Below are positions 17,439 through 25,143 of a stretch of 64,000 nt of DNA, in pieces. The position numbers and the translations under genes were made by a program. The DNA is taken from assembly GCF_946463545.1 (NCBI RefSeq), contig NZ_OX296583.1, positions 1,339,035-1,403,034 on the forward strand, written 5' to 3'. The DNA comes from Methanothermococcus thermolithotrophicus DSM 2095 (GTDB lineage: Archaea > AGJL01 > Methanococci > Methanococcales > Methanococcaceae). A model generated the notes under the pieces. That model was not told the origin of the DNA. It worked only from the letters and a program-made list of their open reading frames with translations, and did no database searches. Position 1 is the first letter of the stretch. Every line of letters begins with the position of its first letter.

Positions 17439-18500
17439 ATGCAAACAAAGGAGGTTTATGATAAAGGATTTAAAATATTTAGGGGCGGCACTAATCGCAG
17501 GGAACTTTCGTGGAGTGAGGATAAATGTGTCGGATGCGGTATTTGTTCGGATATATGTCCTGTTGATGCGATAAATATGGGACCGCTGGGGGCAATAGCA
17601 AAAAATAATGTATGTGCTCCAAAGATGGATGTTGATGGAGGAGTTTGTGTATTGTGTGGCATGTGTGCTTGTGCATGTCCATTTGAGGCGCTATCTTTGC
17701 AAATTAACGATAAATCCATAAAAGAAATTCCACACTACCCCAAAATACTTAGAGGTATTAATTTAAATCAGAACTCATGTGTTTTATGTAAGCAGTGTGA
17801 AATCATCTGCCCACAAGAAGCTATAAATGTAGATCGGGAGCTTCCAGAAAGGAAACATCTCGTGTTAGGAGAAATAAATATTGACAAAGATACCTGTGTA
17901 TTGTGCGGTATCTGTGCAGACTATTGTCCGGCTGATGCAATAGAGCTCATACCAAATGAAACTAATTCTTTAAATTTAAAACCATTTGCAGATATTGTAG
18001 TGGATACAAATACCTGCGTATACTGTAAAGTTTGCGAAATAAGCTGTCCTCATGATGCAATAGAAGTCATTTGCTATAAATGTCCGTTGGCTAAAAGAAT
18101 TGAAAAACCAAAATTATATGGTTCCATTAAAGGAGAAACCAATATTGACAAAGAATCATGTGTTACATGCGGATGGTGTGAAAATATTTGTCCTACTGAT
18201 GCCATTGAGGTTGAAAAACCATTTGAAGGGGAATTACTTATCGATGACGATGCCTGTAATGCCTGCGGTGCATGTATTGAGATATGTCCATGTAATGCAT
18301 TGGTATTTCCAAAACCGGATGAACCTGCCCAAAAAGTTCCAAAGATTGCCGTAAATCCAGAAGTATGTGTTTTATGTGGGGCATGTGCCCATGCATGTCC
18401 AATTGATGCAATAAAAGTCAGAAGAGTAAATATAAACATGACTCCAATAAAAGTAACTGCCTGGCAAAAGGCATTTAAAAAATTATTGGCGGATAATTGA
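17439..18500 (+). CDS. fwdF: polyferredoxin, formylmethanofuran dehydrogenase subunit F
   Basis: FwdF is the polyferredoxin that wires the Fwd complex to its electron donors. The 353-residue chain carries eight CxxCxxCxxxCP motifs (CVGCGICSDICP, CVLCGMCACACP, CVLCKQCEIICP, CVLCGICADYCP, CVYCKVCEISCP, CVTCGWCENICP, CNACGACIEICP, CVLCGACAHACP), enough for eight [4Fe-4S] clusters, plus extra cysteines (CYKCP). A paralogue of similar layout is encoded at 35538-36542. The start ATG lies 5 codons into the open frame, after GAGTGGTATAC. Confidence 0.95.
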   Translation: MQTKEVYDKGFKIFRGGTNRRELSWSEDKCVGCGICSDICPVDAINMGPLGAIAKNNVCAPKMDVDGGVCVLCGMCACACPFEALSLQINDKSIKEIPHYPKILRGINLNQNSCVLCKQCEIICPQEAINVDRELPERKHLVLGEINIDKDTCVLCGICADYCPADAIELIPNETNSLNLKPFADIVVDTNTCVYCKVCEISCPHDAIEVICYKCPLAKRIEKPKLYGSIKGETNIDKESCVTCGWCENICPTDAIEVEKPFEGELLIDDDACNACGACIEICPCNALVFPKPDEPAQKVPKIAVNPEVCVLCGACAHACPIDAIKVRRVNINMTPIKVTAWQKAFKKLLADN

Positions 18501-18509
18501 GGTGGTTGA

Positions 18510-18788
18510 ATGTATAGGCTAGTAGTTTATCCTGAAAAATGCCATGGATGTGGAAATTGCGTGGTTGCATGCCCAGTAAATGCAAGAGATCCGAACACAT
18601 ATGGTGGAAAGGGACCAGATGATGAAAGTATAATAGTTATTAAGGTTGTAAATGGCGTAGTTAGTGTTATAAACAGTGAGTTATGTGGTGGATGTGGCGC
18701 CTGTGTTGAAGCCTGCCCAGTGAATGCCATTACCATAACCGTTAATAAATCACAAGATTTAGGAGCTCCATCCACATCTTCGGTATAA
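18510..18788 (+). CDS. fwdG: ferredoxin subunit of formylmethanofuran dehydrogenase
   Basis: Small 92-residue 2[4Fe-4S] ferredoxin with CHGCGNCVVACPVNARDP at the N-terminus and CGGCGACVEACPVNAI in the second half. It fits FwdG, which bridges FwdB and FwdF electron transfer. It follows fwdF by 9 bp with ribosome site GAGGTGGTTGA. It closes the operon: T-rich runs (ATTTTTAATTTTAATTTTTA) follow the stop at about 18803-18830 and probably terminate transcription. Confidence 0.92.
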   Translation: MYRLVVYPEKCHGCGNCVVACPVNARDPNTYGGKGPDDESIIVIKVVNGVVSVINSELCGGCGACVEACPVNAITITVNKSQDLGAPSTSSV

Positions 18789-18802
18789 CGTGGGATAAAT
18801 AT

Positions 18803-18832
18803 TATTTTAATTTTTAATTTTAATTTTTATAT
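18803..18832 (+). terminator. probable oligo-T terminator after fwdG
   Basis: Three consecutive T4-5 runs separated by AA follow the fwdG stop by about 15 bp. Archaeal termination depends on such T tracts, and the next gene has its own ribosome site. Confidence 0.5.
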
Positions 18833-18846
18833 TAACAGGAGATAAA

Positions 18847-19281
18847 ATGAAAGCTGTTAGGTTACTAAATGCCATGATTTATGTTACAAATAAAGCATTA
18901 TATACTATGATTGGGAATAATTCAAGAACTTTATCGAGATTGGCATCAAAATATATAATTAATTACCTCTATTCTCAAAATATATTAAATAAGGAAAAAT
19001 TAAATGAAGAAGAATTAAAAAAAGCATTTATAAATGAAATGGGTCTTAGTGATGATTTAATATTTCAGGAAAATGGAAGTACTGTTGTTTTAGATGTTAT
19101 AAATCCAGTATTGAGGGAAAGTATAATCCAATTAAATAAGGAAAACATTCCAATAACGCTAGCACCCTGTATTATCTACATGTATTTAATTAGCAATTTA
19201 TATGGTTATAAGGTGGAATTTCAAAAAGTAGAATATAATGAAGAAAACAATAAAACAGTTTGGACATTTAAAAAGCATTAG
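18847..19281 (+). CDS. hypothetical protein, 144 aa
   Basis: Uncharacterised protein with ribosome site AGGAGATAAA. The N-terminal half is helical and basic (MIGNNSRTLSRLASKYIINY), a mid-section is acidic (LNEEELKKAFINEMGL), and a C-terminal hydrophobic stretch (ITLAPCIIYMYLISNLYGY) precedes a charged strand. The size and alternation could fit a small sensory (V4R-like) domain, but I cannot support a family. It lies between the fwd operon and the convergent tupC, 3 bp from the latter's end. Confidence 0.6.
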   Translation: MKAVRLLNAMIYVTNKALYTMIGNNSRTLSRLASKYIINYLYSQNILNKEKLNEEELKKAFINEMGLSDDLIFQENGSTVVLDVINPVLRESIIQLNKENIPITLAPCIIYMYLISNLYGYKVEFQKVEYNEENNKTVWTFKKH

Positions 19282-20000
19282 TAGAACATTTCCCCATTTA
19301 TAAATTTTTTCGTTAATTCATGTTTTGGATTAGAAAATATTTTTTTAGTATCTCCAACTTCGATGATTTTCCCGTTATACATATGAGCTGTGCTATCCGA
19401 TAATCGTTTCACCTGAAAGAGGTTGTGAGTTGCCAAAACAATTGTAGTATTATATTTTTTGACAGTGTCTTTTACAATATTTTCAATTAATATGGAGTTG
19501 CTGGGATCCAAGTTTGCAGTAGGTTCATCCATTAATAAAACTTCAGGTTCAATAACCAGAGCTCTTGCCAGTGCCACCCGTTGTTTTTCCCCTCCTGAGA
19601 GTGATTTTGCCCTTCTATCTTTATAACTCAATAAACCTATATGTTCTAGAACATCCTCCACTCTTTTTTTAATCTCTTCCTTGGGGTACTTTCTAACTTT
19701 AAGTCCGTATGCTATGTTATTATAGACTGTTGAATTAAACATGACGGGATTTTGAAATACCATAGTAATTCTTCTTCTAAATTCCATATCCCATTTAACC
19801 TCTTTACCATCTATGAGGCACTTTCCAGAATCGGGTTTATTAATAAGTGCCAAGATTTTAAGTAAGGTGGTTTTTCCTGCACCACTGTGTCCCATTATAC
19901 AAAAGATTTCTCCTTTTTTAATGTTTAAATTAATATCATCGAGAACTCTTCTTTTGCCGTATCTTTTTGTGATATTCCTTAACTCAATATATTCTCCCAT
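19278..20000 (-). CDS. tupC: tungstate ABC transporter ATP-binding protein
   Basis: ATPase of a Tup-type tungstate importer, 240 residues. It has Walker A GHSGAGKTT, Q-loop MVFQNP, signature LSGGEKQR, Walker B LLMDEP and H-loop ATHN. There is no MOP or regulatory domain after the ATPase, as usual for TupC and unlike WtpC/ModC. The ATG overlaps the tupB stop by one base (TAATG). Tungsten is the metal of the Fwd enzyme encoded on either side. Confidence 0.85.
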   Translation of the reverse strand: MGEYIELRNITKRYGKRRVLDDINLNIKKGEIFCIMGHSGAGKTTLLKILALINKPDSGKCLIDGKEVKWDMEFRRRITMVFQNPVMFNSTVYNNIAYGLKVRKYPKEEIKKRVEDVLEHIGLLSYKDRRAKSLSGGEKQRVALARALVIEPEVLLMDEPTANLDPSNSILIENIVKDTVKKYNTTIVLATHNLFQVKRLSDSTAHMYNGKIIEVGDTKKIFSNPKHELTKKFINGEMFY

Positions 20001-20704
20001 TAATACCACTTTCTTCTTATTAAATTGGATATCAAATTAACGATAATAATTATGCTCATTAAAATTATTCCAAGGGCTATTGCAGTGCTAATATCTGCCC
20101 TAACAGTGTGCATCTGTATTGCAGTTGTCAAAACTCTTGTGTTGTAATACCCTCCACTTACGTATATATTTCCACCTATCATCAAAGCTATACCTAATTC
20201 AGATATTGCCCTATTGAATCCTGTAATGGTCGCTAGTATAATCCATCCCCAGATTTCTTTAATAATTTGAATGGTAGTTTGAATCTCACTTGCACCAAGT
20301 GTCAGACATAACTCTTTAATATTTTTCTCAACAGATTCAAAAGAGTCAATAATTATGCTCATAACTATTGGAGTAATAAGAAGGGCCTGCCCTATACTTA
20401 TTCCACTTTCAAAATACAGCAAATCGAGAAAGCCCAATGGTCCCTTCGGCACAAAAAGAAGATAGAGCATAAGCCCCCATATCACAGTAGGAATTCCCAT
20501 AAACGAATTTATAAAATTTTTTATAAAAAATCTTCCTTTAAATTTCTTAAACGCAATAAAAATAGAAATGGGTAGTGACCACGATATAGATAATAAAGTG
20601 GCACTACCTGAGATTTTTATGGATCTCCATGCTATTTCCAAGACGTAATCGTCTTGTATAAGCACTAGCGCATCCATGAATCCTTTTATTAAGTACTCGA
20701 ACAT
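20000..20704 (-). CDS. tupB: tungstate ABC transporter permease
   Basis: Permease of 234 residues with about five to six membrane segments. It contains a BPD_transp_1-type loop (LGASEIQTTIQIIKEIWGWIIL, similar to the EAA motif) followed by FNRAISELGIALMIGGN, a stretch typical of TupB permeases. The start follows AAAGGTGTAACGT. It sits between tupA and tupC on one transcript. Confidence 0.87.
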   Translation of the reverse strand: MFEYLIKGFMDALVLIQDDYVLEIAWRSIKISGSATLLSISWSLPISIFIAFKKFKGRFFIKNFINSFMGIPTVIWGLMLYLLFVPKGPLGFLDLLYFESGISIGQALLITPIVMSIIIDSFESVEKNIKELCLTLGASEIQTTIQIIKEIWGWIILATITGFNRAISELGIALMIGGNIYVSGGYYNTRVLTTAIQMHTVRADISTAIALGIILMSIIIIVNLISNLIRRKWY

Positions 20705-20724
20705 TACGTTACACCTTTGACTTA

Positions 20725-21807
20725 TTAGCCCGTTATTTCAGCTGAATCAAATTCAAAGAAATTCCAGTTTGTATTGTATCTGAATTTTGTTGGACATTCG
20801 GTATATTTATTACCTTCTTTTATAAATCCATACTTTGCAATCCACTGGTATATTGGTGCTTCTTTATTGGTGAGAACTGGAACTGCTGGACTAAATAAAG
20901 ATACTCCAAATTCGTCTTTACCATAATTTCCGATAAATTCCTGTCCTTCATCAGATACGAGCCATTCTGCTAATTTTGAAGCTCTTTCGAAATCCTTACC
21001 TTCTATTTTTTCTGGATTAATCAATATTATGGCATAAACATTTGTTAATTCCTCTCCCTTATCAACCAATTTTTCAAGATCTATTAATCCTTCTTTTTTG
21101 TATTTTAAATATGTTCCAGTATCACTAAGGGTATAACCCCTCACGTCCTCTGAGGTAGTATATTTTAAGGTGTCACCCATACCTTGACCTGTGCTTCTCA
21201 TCCATCCTTCTTTTTTAAGTTCTTCGTAGTCATAACCTGCAGCGGCCCATAATTTAATCTCTTTTTTGTTAGTTCCTGAGTTGTCATCTCTTGTAACCCA
21301 TATTGCCTTTCCTGCCCTTCCTGCTTCAACTATTTTTTGTAATGCTTTTTGAGGTTCTAACCCTTTTATACCCGCAGGGTCATTTTCTGGACCTACAATT
21401 ATGAAGAAATTGTACGCAAATACCTTTCTATTTACTCCATATCCTTCATTCATGAATTTTTCTTCTGAACCTACTGCATGAACAATTATAGCATCAGATG
21501 CTCCACTTTTAGCATCCAATATTGCTCCACCGGTTCCCTTTGGAATGAACCTAACTTCAGTGTTAAATTTTTCTTTGAATTTTTCAGAAATCGCTTCTGC
21601 CAACCCCGTAGCATAAACACTTGTTGTAATAGACAGTGTTAATACACTTGGCTTTTCTGATTGTGTATTGACATTAGTATTAGTATTGACATTAGTATTT
21701 ATTTTACCTGATTCATCGACCGTACCTGCAGATGTACCTGAATCTACACATCCTGCCATCATACCGATAAATAGCAGTGATACCATACATATGACGAGCT
21801 TTTTCAT
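20725..21807 (-). CDS. tupA: tungstate-binding lipoprotein
   Basis: Substrate-binding protein of 360 residues. A lipoprotein signal (LLFIGMMAGC, cysteine at about residue 19) is followed by an Asn/Thr repeat linker (NTNVNTNTNVNTQ) and a TupA domain with the ligand-loop motif SITTSVYATGL, the GTGGAILDAKSGASDAIIVHA region, and ATRDDNSGTNKKE-like WVTRDDNSGT. These are characteristic of TupA rather than ModA or PstS. A perfect copy of the GTGTA-N5-TACAC palindrome lies 14 bp upstream of the start, tying tungstate uptake to the fwd genes. Confidence 0.87.
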   Translation of the reverse strand: MKKLVICMVSLLFIGMMAGCVDSGTSAGTVDESGKINTNVNTNTNVNTQSEKPSVLTLSITTSVYATGLAEAISEKFKEKFNTEVRFIPKGTGGAILDAKSGASDAIIVHAVGSEEKFMNEGYGVNRKVFAYNFFIIVGPENDPAGIKGLEPQKALQKIVEAGRAGKAIWVTRDDNSGTNKKEIKLWAAAGYDYEELKKEGWMRSTGQGMGDTLKYTTSEDVRGYTLSDTGTYLKYKKEGLIDLEKLVDKGEELTNVYAIILINPEKIEGKDFERASKLAEWLVSDEGQEFIGNYGKDEFGVSLFSPAVPVLTNKEAPIYQWIAKYGFIKEGNKYTECPTKFRYNTNWNFFEFDSAEITG

Positions 21808-21820
21808 TATATCCCTCTCT

Positions 21821-21835
21821 GTGTATGCTGTACAC
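21821..21835. promoter_or_regulatory. GTGTA-N5-TACAC operator at tupABC
   Basis: GTGTATGCTGTACAC is a perfect palindrome in both half-sites. On the minus strand a TATA-like AATTATATATAG (about 21856-21868) lies upstream and the tupA start downstream, so the site overlaps the probable transcription start. Confidence 0.75.
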
Positions 21836-21889
21836 TAAAGGAAATTACATATGCATGCTATATATAATTTTTGTTAAGTATGATAAATT

Positions 21890-22120
21890 ACTACAATTTA
21901 TTCTAGATCCTTGGGGATAGGACCATACAAACCATTTTATTCACAGTATTCCTGCAACATCTTCGTCTCGAAACGCCTAAACTAAAACAGCCCCCAAATT
22001 TAAGGCAGTAGCCTGTAAATAGATATTTTCCCCAATGCATTTTGTTCCAATATAACATACCTATGCCATCTTTCATCATATCGGCCGGTTATTTTGCCAT
22101 AAAAGTAACTAATAATGTTT
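21890..22120 (-). pseudogene. nitroreductase (SagB-like) relic
   Basis: Reading the minus strand across frames recovers pieces of a nitroreductase C-terminal half: GKITGRYDERWHRYVILEQ in one frame and ATALNLGAVLV, stop, AFRDEDVAGIL in another, interrupted by stops and at least one frameshift. The order and spacing match the RYVLLE...ATALNLGAVxVGAFxDExV pattern of SagB-type nitroreductases. No intact gene is present, so this is a decayed remnant filling the gap between tupA and larB. Confidence 0.6.
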
Positions 22121-22175
22121 ACAATACATCACCTAAATTTTTGATTTAAAGGTACTCCGTAGAAGCACTGTAATT

Positions 22176-22988
22176 TTATTTTTTTGATTTATAAATCTGT
22201 TTCACTATTAAAGTAGCAAAACATGCTGCACCAAACCCATTGTTTATATTTACAACACTCAGCCCGGGAGCACAGGAGTTAAGCATAGAGTATAGGGCTG
22301 CTTTTCCCCCTTCCCCTACTCCGTACCCTACGGATACTGGAACACCTATTACTGGAATATCTACTAAACCTGCCACCACAGATGGTAATGCCCCCTCCAT
22401 TCCAGCAATCACAATAATGCAGGATACTTTATTTTCAATCATGTTTTTTAGGGGATCAAACAACCTGTGTATTCCTGCAACCCCTACATCATATGAGTAA
22501 ATAACCTCACATCCCATTACCTCTGCTGTGATTTTTGCCTCCTCTGCAATGTTTATATCACTTGTTCCAGCTGCCAAAATACCTATTTTCCCATAAATAA
22601 CATTTTTAAAATCTTTTCTTTTAAAAACTACTGCTTTTGCCTTTTCATTTAGTATTATTTCAAAATTATAAAGATCATATGTTTTTATTATATCATTTTT
22701 CTCTTCTTTTAGTTTTAAAATATCTCTATGTTTTAATTTTGTGGCAAACCCTATGCCATTTTTTTCTACAATCTCCTTTAACGTTAAAATTATATCCTCA
22801 AAGTCTTTATTTCTGGCATAAACAACCTCTGGAATACCTGTCCTTAACTCCCTATTAATATCTATTTTTATCTTCCTTTCAATTTTTTCAATTTGGTGTA
22901 TTTTTAGAAGAGTTTCAGCTTCATCAATTGTTATATTACAATTTATTAAATCATTTAATATTTTCTTTATCTCCATTGATCCTTTCAT
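22176..22988 (-). CDS. larB: LarB-like AIR-carboxylase-family protein
   Basis: Protein of 270 residues whose C-terminal half is a PurE-like fold (KIGILAAGTSDINIAEEAKITAEVMGCEV, GMEGALPSVVAGLVDIPVIGVPVSVGYGVGEGG). The N-terminal half carries EVVYARNKDFEDI, typical of LarB. LarB carboxylates nicotinic acid adenine dinucleotide in nickel-pincer nucleotide synthesis; larC and larE are not adjacent, so the cofactor role here rests on family membership. It is not the purine-pathway PurE, which is encoded at 37333-38388. Confidence 0.85.
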   Translation of the reverse strand: MKGSMEIKKILNDLINCNITIDEAETLLKIHQIEKIERKIKIDINRELRTGIPEVVYARNKDFEDIILTLKEIVEKNGIGFATKLKHRDILKLKEEKNDIIKTYDLYNFEIILNEKAKAVVFKRKDFKNVIYGKIGILAAGTSDINIAEEAKITAEVMGCEVIYSYDVGVAGIHRLFDPLKNMIENKVSCIIVIAGMEGALPSVVAGLVDIPVIGVPVSVGYGVGEGGKAALYSMLNSCAPGLSVVNINNGFGAACFATLIVKQIYKSKK

Positions 22989-23082
22989 AATACGTCCCTT
23001 TTTAAATTTGAGTAGTTGCCGATATTTTATTCTCTTAAAATCAAAGACTTTTACGCATCCCTTCTTTTACATATTTAAGAAT

Positions 23083-23214
23083 TTAATCATTGCCAACATA
23101 TGTTGTAACTATTATTGTGGAATTTTTTGATATATTTATTGCCTTAGTAGTGGCGTTTTTTGAATATTCGTGATTATTCTGCGGTAATGATATTTTTTCA
23201 TCATATGTTATCAT
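23083..23214 (-). CDS. 43-residue ORF resembling a truncated universal-stress-protein start
   Basis: A small frame too short for usual gene calls begins with ATG after a strong GGAGG at 23220-23224. Its sequence contains EYSKNATTKAINISKN and IIVTTYVG, which resembles the first helix and second strand of universal stress proteins (xxEYSKKAxxKAIxIAKK). It stops after 43 codons where a USP would continue for about 100 more. It may be a relic or a real small protein. Confidence 0.35.
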   Translation of the reverse strand: MITYDEKISLPQNNHEYSKNATTKAINISKNSTIIVTTYVGND

Positions 23215-23288
23215 AGTATCCTCCAGTATGAAAATATCGATACATTGTAGCTAAAATATATCACAATATTTGAGAAATTATATATGTG

Positions 23289-23303
23289 GTGTACATCATA
23301 CAT
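23289..23303. promoter_or_regulatory. weak GTGTA-N5-TACAC-like site
   Basis: GTGTACATCATACAT has one mismatch from the palindrome and follows a TATA-like AATTATATAT on the plus strand. No plus-strand gene follows within 1 kb, and the small minus-strand frame at 23083-23214 lacks a TATA on the correct side. It may be a leftover promoter. Confidence 0.3.
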
Positions 23304-23600
23304 ACAAAGACCGATGTTAGATTACCATATACTACCAACATTATGGTCTGTTTTACTGTATTGTGGAATTTTTTTGTTTTTTTAATCCCATATTCCCGCC
23401 CTCCATTTATGTATTAGAATATGCATGGATTATTTTTCGTTAGATGTTTTTCAAAGATTCATCATACCCCTTATTTGTCATTATTAATAATGATAAATGA
23501 TATTATTGTATATGGTTTTTTCATACTATATACATAAATAAAAAAGAAAAGTAATAATATTCATATTAAATGTATGCTTTAGAAAATATGTGGTAAAATA
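23304..23600. other. non-coding gap with a 26-bp palindrome
   Basis: I see no gene here. At 23474-23499 lies a 26-bp palindrome centred on TTAA with only one mismatched pair (core CATTATTAATAATG is perfect). An imperfect AGACC...GGTCT inverted repeat spans about 23307-23348. Either may be a relic of a mobile element end or a regulator site. Confidence 0.35.
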
Positions 23601-23633
23601 GGTAGAGAGTCCCTTAAAGGGTTCCTCTTTACC
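23601..23633 (-). ncRNA. SECIS element in the 3' untranslated region of the selenocysteine fwdB
   Basis: The transcript folds as GGUAAAGAG / CUCUCUACC with the conserved asymmetric internal loop GAA opposite A, a 3-bp CCC/GGG helix, and the apical loop UUUAA. This matches the archaeal SECIS consensus. It lies about 63 nt after the stop of fwdB, the usual 3' UTR position in methanococci, and explains decoding of the in-frame UGA. Confidence 0.92.
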
Positions 23634-23695
23634 ACACTTGCATAATTTACGCATATTTACGTATATTTCTAGAGGATATCCAGTTACATATTCAG

Positions 23696-24997
23696 TTATA
23701 TCATTTTCTTAATATTCTTAATCATTCTCTCAAGTATCTCCTTGTCTGTTAAAATACCTTCAGGAGGGTCTAAAATCTTTTTCACCCTTATTGCTACACA
23801 ATCCATTCTATAACATGTTCCCTCAGCTTCCACGCCACTAAACGCACATGGTATTATTATATCAGATAGTGGGTCAGTTGGAGTAATTGCAGGATTTATG
23901 TTGATAACGGGTATGTTTGCCACATGTTCAAGTGCTTTATTTGGGAATGAATGTCCTGGGTCAGCACCACAAACAAGCATTGCATCTGCATGTTCTTTTA
24001 TAAGCATATCTATTGCAGAAGTTTCCCCGGGATTGTATCTTGGATATCCTTTTGAGAAATCCACGCAAAATGGATATCCGGTTTCATATGCTGCCACAAT
24101 GTTAAATCCTGCAACATTGTAGTGTCCCCTCATAGGCTGAAGAACTGCCTTCAAATGCTTATTTAAATCAGATATCAAAGTTATTGCAGGGTCGATATTT
24201 CTATTTTTACCCTTGGTCATCGTAAGCCCCATGCCAAAGAAAAGCATGGCGAACTGGTGCCTTCCTATGGCGTCAAATACTTCATAAAGAGTTTCTTTTG
24301 GAACTCCTGCAATTACGTCCTGTTGTGGTTCTACACCATTTAGTATCATTCTTAAAGCACTTACAATAAGGTAATCTGTCCCAGGATATGGTTGTATATG
24401 GATGTCTGCCATTTTTGCAGTGTCGGTTTTTCTCGGGTCCACAACAACTATTGTTCTATCCCGTTTTCCTCTTTCTCTAAAAAATCCTCTGGCATATATG
24501 GAATACCTACTTGCATGCCTTGGATGGGCATGCATTGGATTGCATCCCCAATATATTATTAAATCAGCATAGTTTTTTGTTTCATCTAATGTACAAACTG
24601 GATATCCTCTATTCTGAACTGCTAAAAGTGATGGACCATGTCATATTGTTGCGGTATTATCTATTACTCCTCCTACGAGCTCTGTCAGCTCAACACCTTT
24701 TTGCTGGGTTTCGCATAGTGTGGCACTCCACCCATAAAGCAGTGGCCAGCTTGCCTCTGCAAGTATCCTTGCAGATTCTTCTATTGCAGTATCGATATCT
24801 ACCTTTTTTAATTCTCCCTTATCATCCCGCATCATTGGGGTTAAATGTCTTTGTCCATGTGTAGGGTGCATAAATTTTGCATGGCCAATTCTACACAGGT
24901 TTTTTGTTCCAGTTATATGTCCACCATCTACTATAACCTCTCCATCATCACATACGCACCCACAAAATGGACATACAACATCTTTAATTACCTCCAT
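23696..24997 (-). CDS. fwdB: formylmethanofuran dehydrogenase subunit B, selenocysteine form
   Basis: Catalytic subunit that reduces CO2 to formate at a tungsten bis-pyranopterin site. The reading frame crosses one UGA at 24641-24643 (codon 119), in the context [21 protein letters not shown], exactly where the metal-ligand Cys or Sec lies in FwdB. The N-terminal Cys4 [4Fe-4S] site [13 protein letters not shown] is intact, as are [16 protein letters not shown] and the C-terminal pterin-binding region. The full product is 433 residues with selenocysteine. An ordinary gene caller would split it in two. A SECIS follows the stop. The start follows AAGGTGAAATA. It is a tandem duplicate of the cysteine fwdB upstream. 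Confidence 0.95.
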
Positions 24998-25060
24998 TAT
25001 TTCACCTTATTGCATTGTTATCTTCATATTGCCTGCATATGCTTGCTATTTCATATATAT

Positions 25061-25093
25061 GGTAGAGAGTCCCTTGAAGGGTTCCTCTTTACC
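25061..25093 (-). ncRNA. second SECIS element, downstream of the cysteine fwdB
   Basis: The fold is the same as that of the SECIS at 23601, with one loop change (UUCAA): GGUAAAGAG-GAA-CCC / GGG-A-CUCUCUACC. It follows the stop of a gene that has no in-frame UGA, so it is either a leftover of the duplication or, since it also lies about 64 nt upstream of the selenocysteine fwdB start, a 5' SECIS on a shared transcript. All base pairs are intact. Confidence 0.85.
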
Positions 25094-25143
25094 ACACTTG
25101 CACAATTTACGCATATTTACGTATATTTCTAGAGGATATCCAG

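Noticed and set aside
22176-22988. Purine-pathway PurE
   Set aside because: The PurE-like fold is only the C-terminal half, and the N-terminal half and motifs fit LarB; a true purE is at 37333.
23696-24997. Two-piece fwdB interpreted as a frameshifted pseudogene
   Set aside because: The break is a single in-frame UGA at the known Cys/Sec position with a SECIS after the gene, so it is an intact selenoprotein gene.
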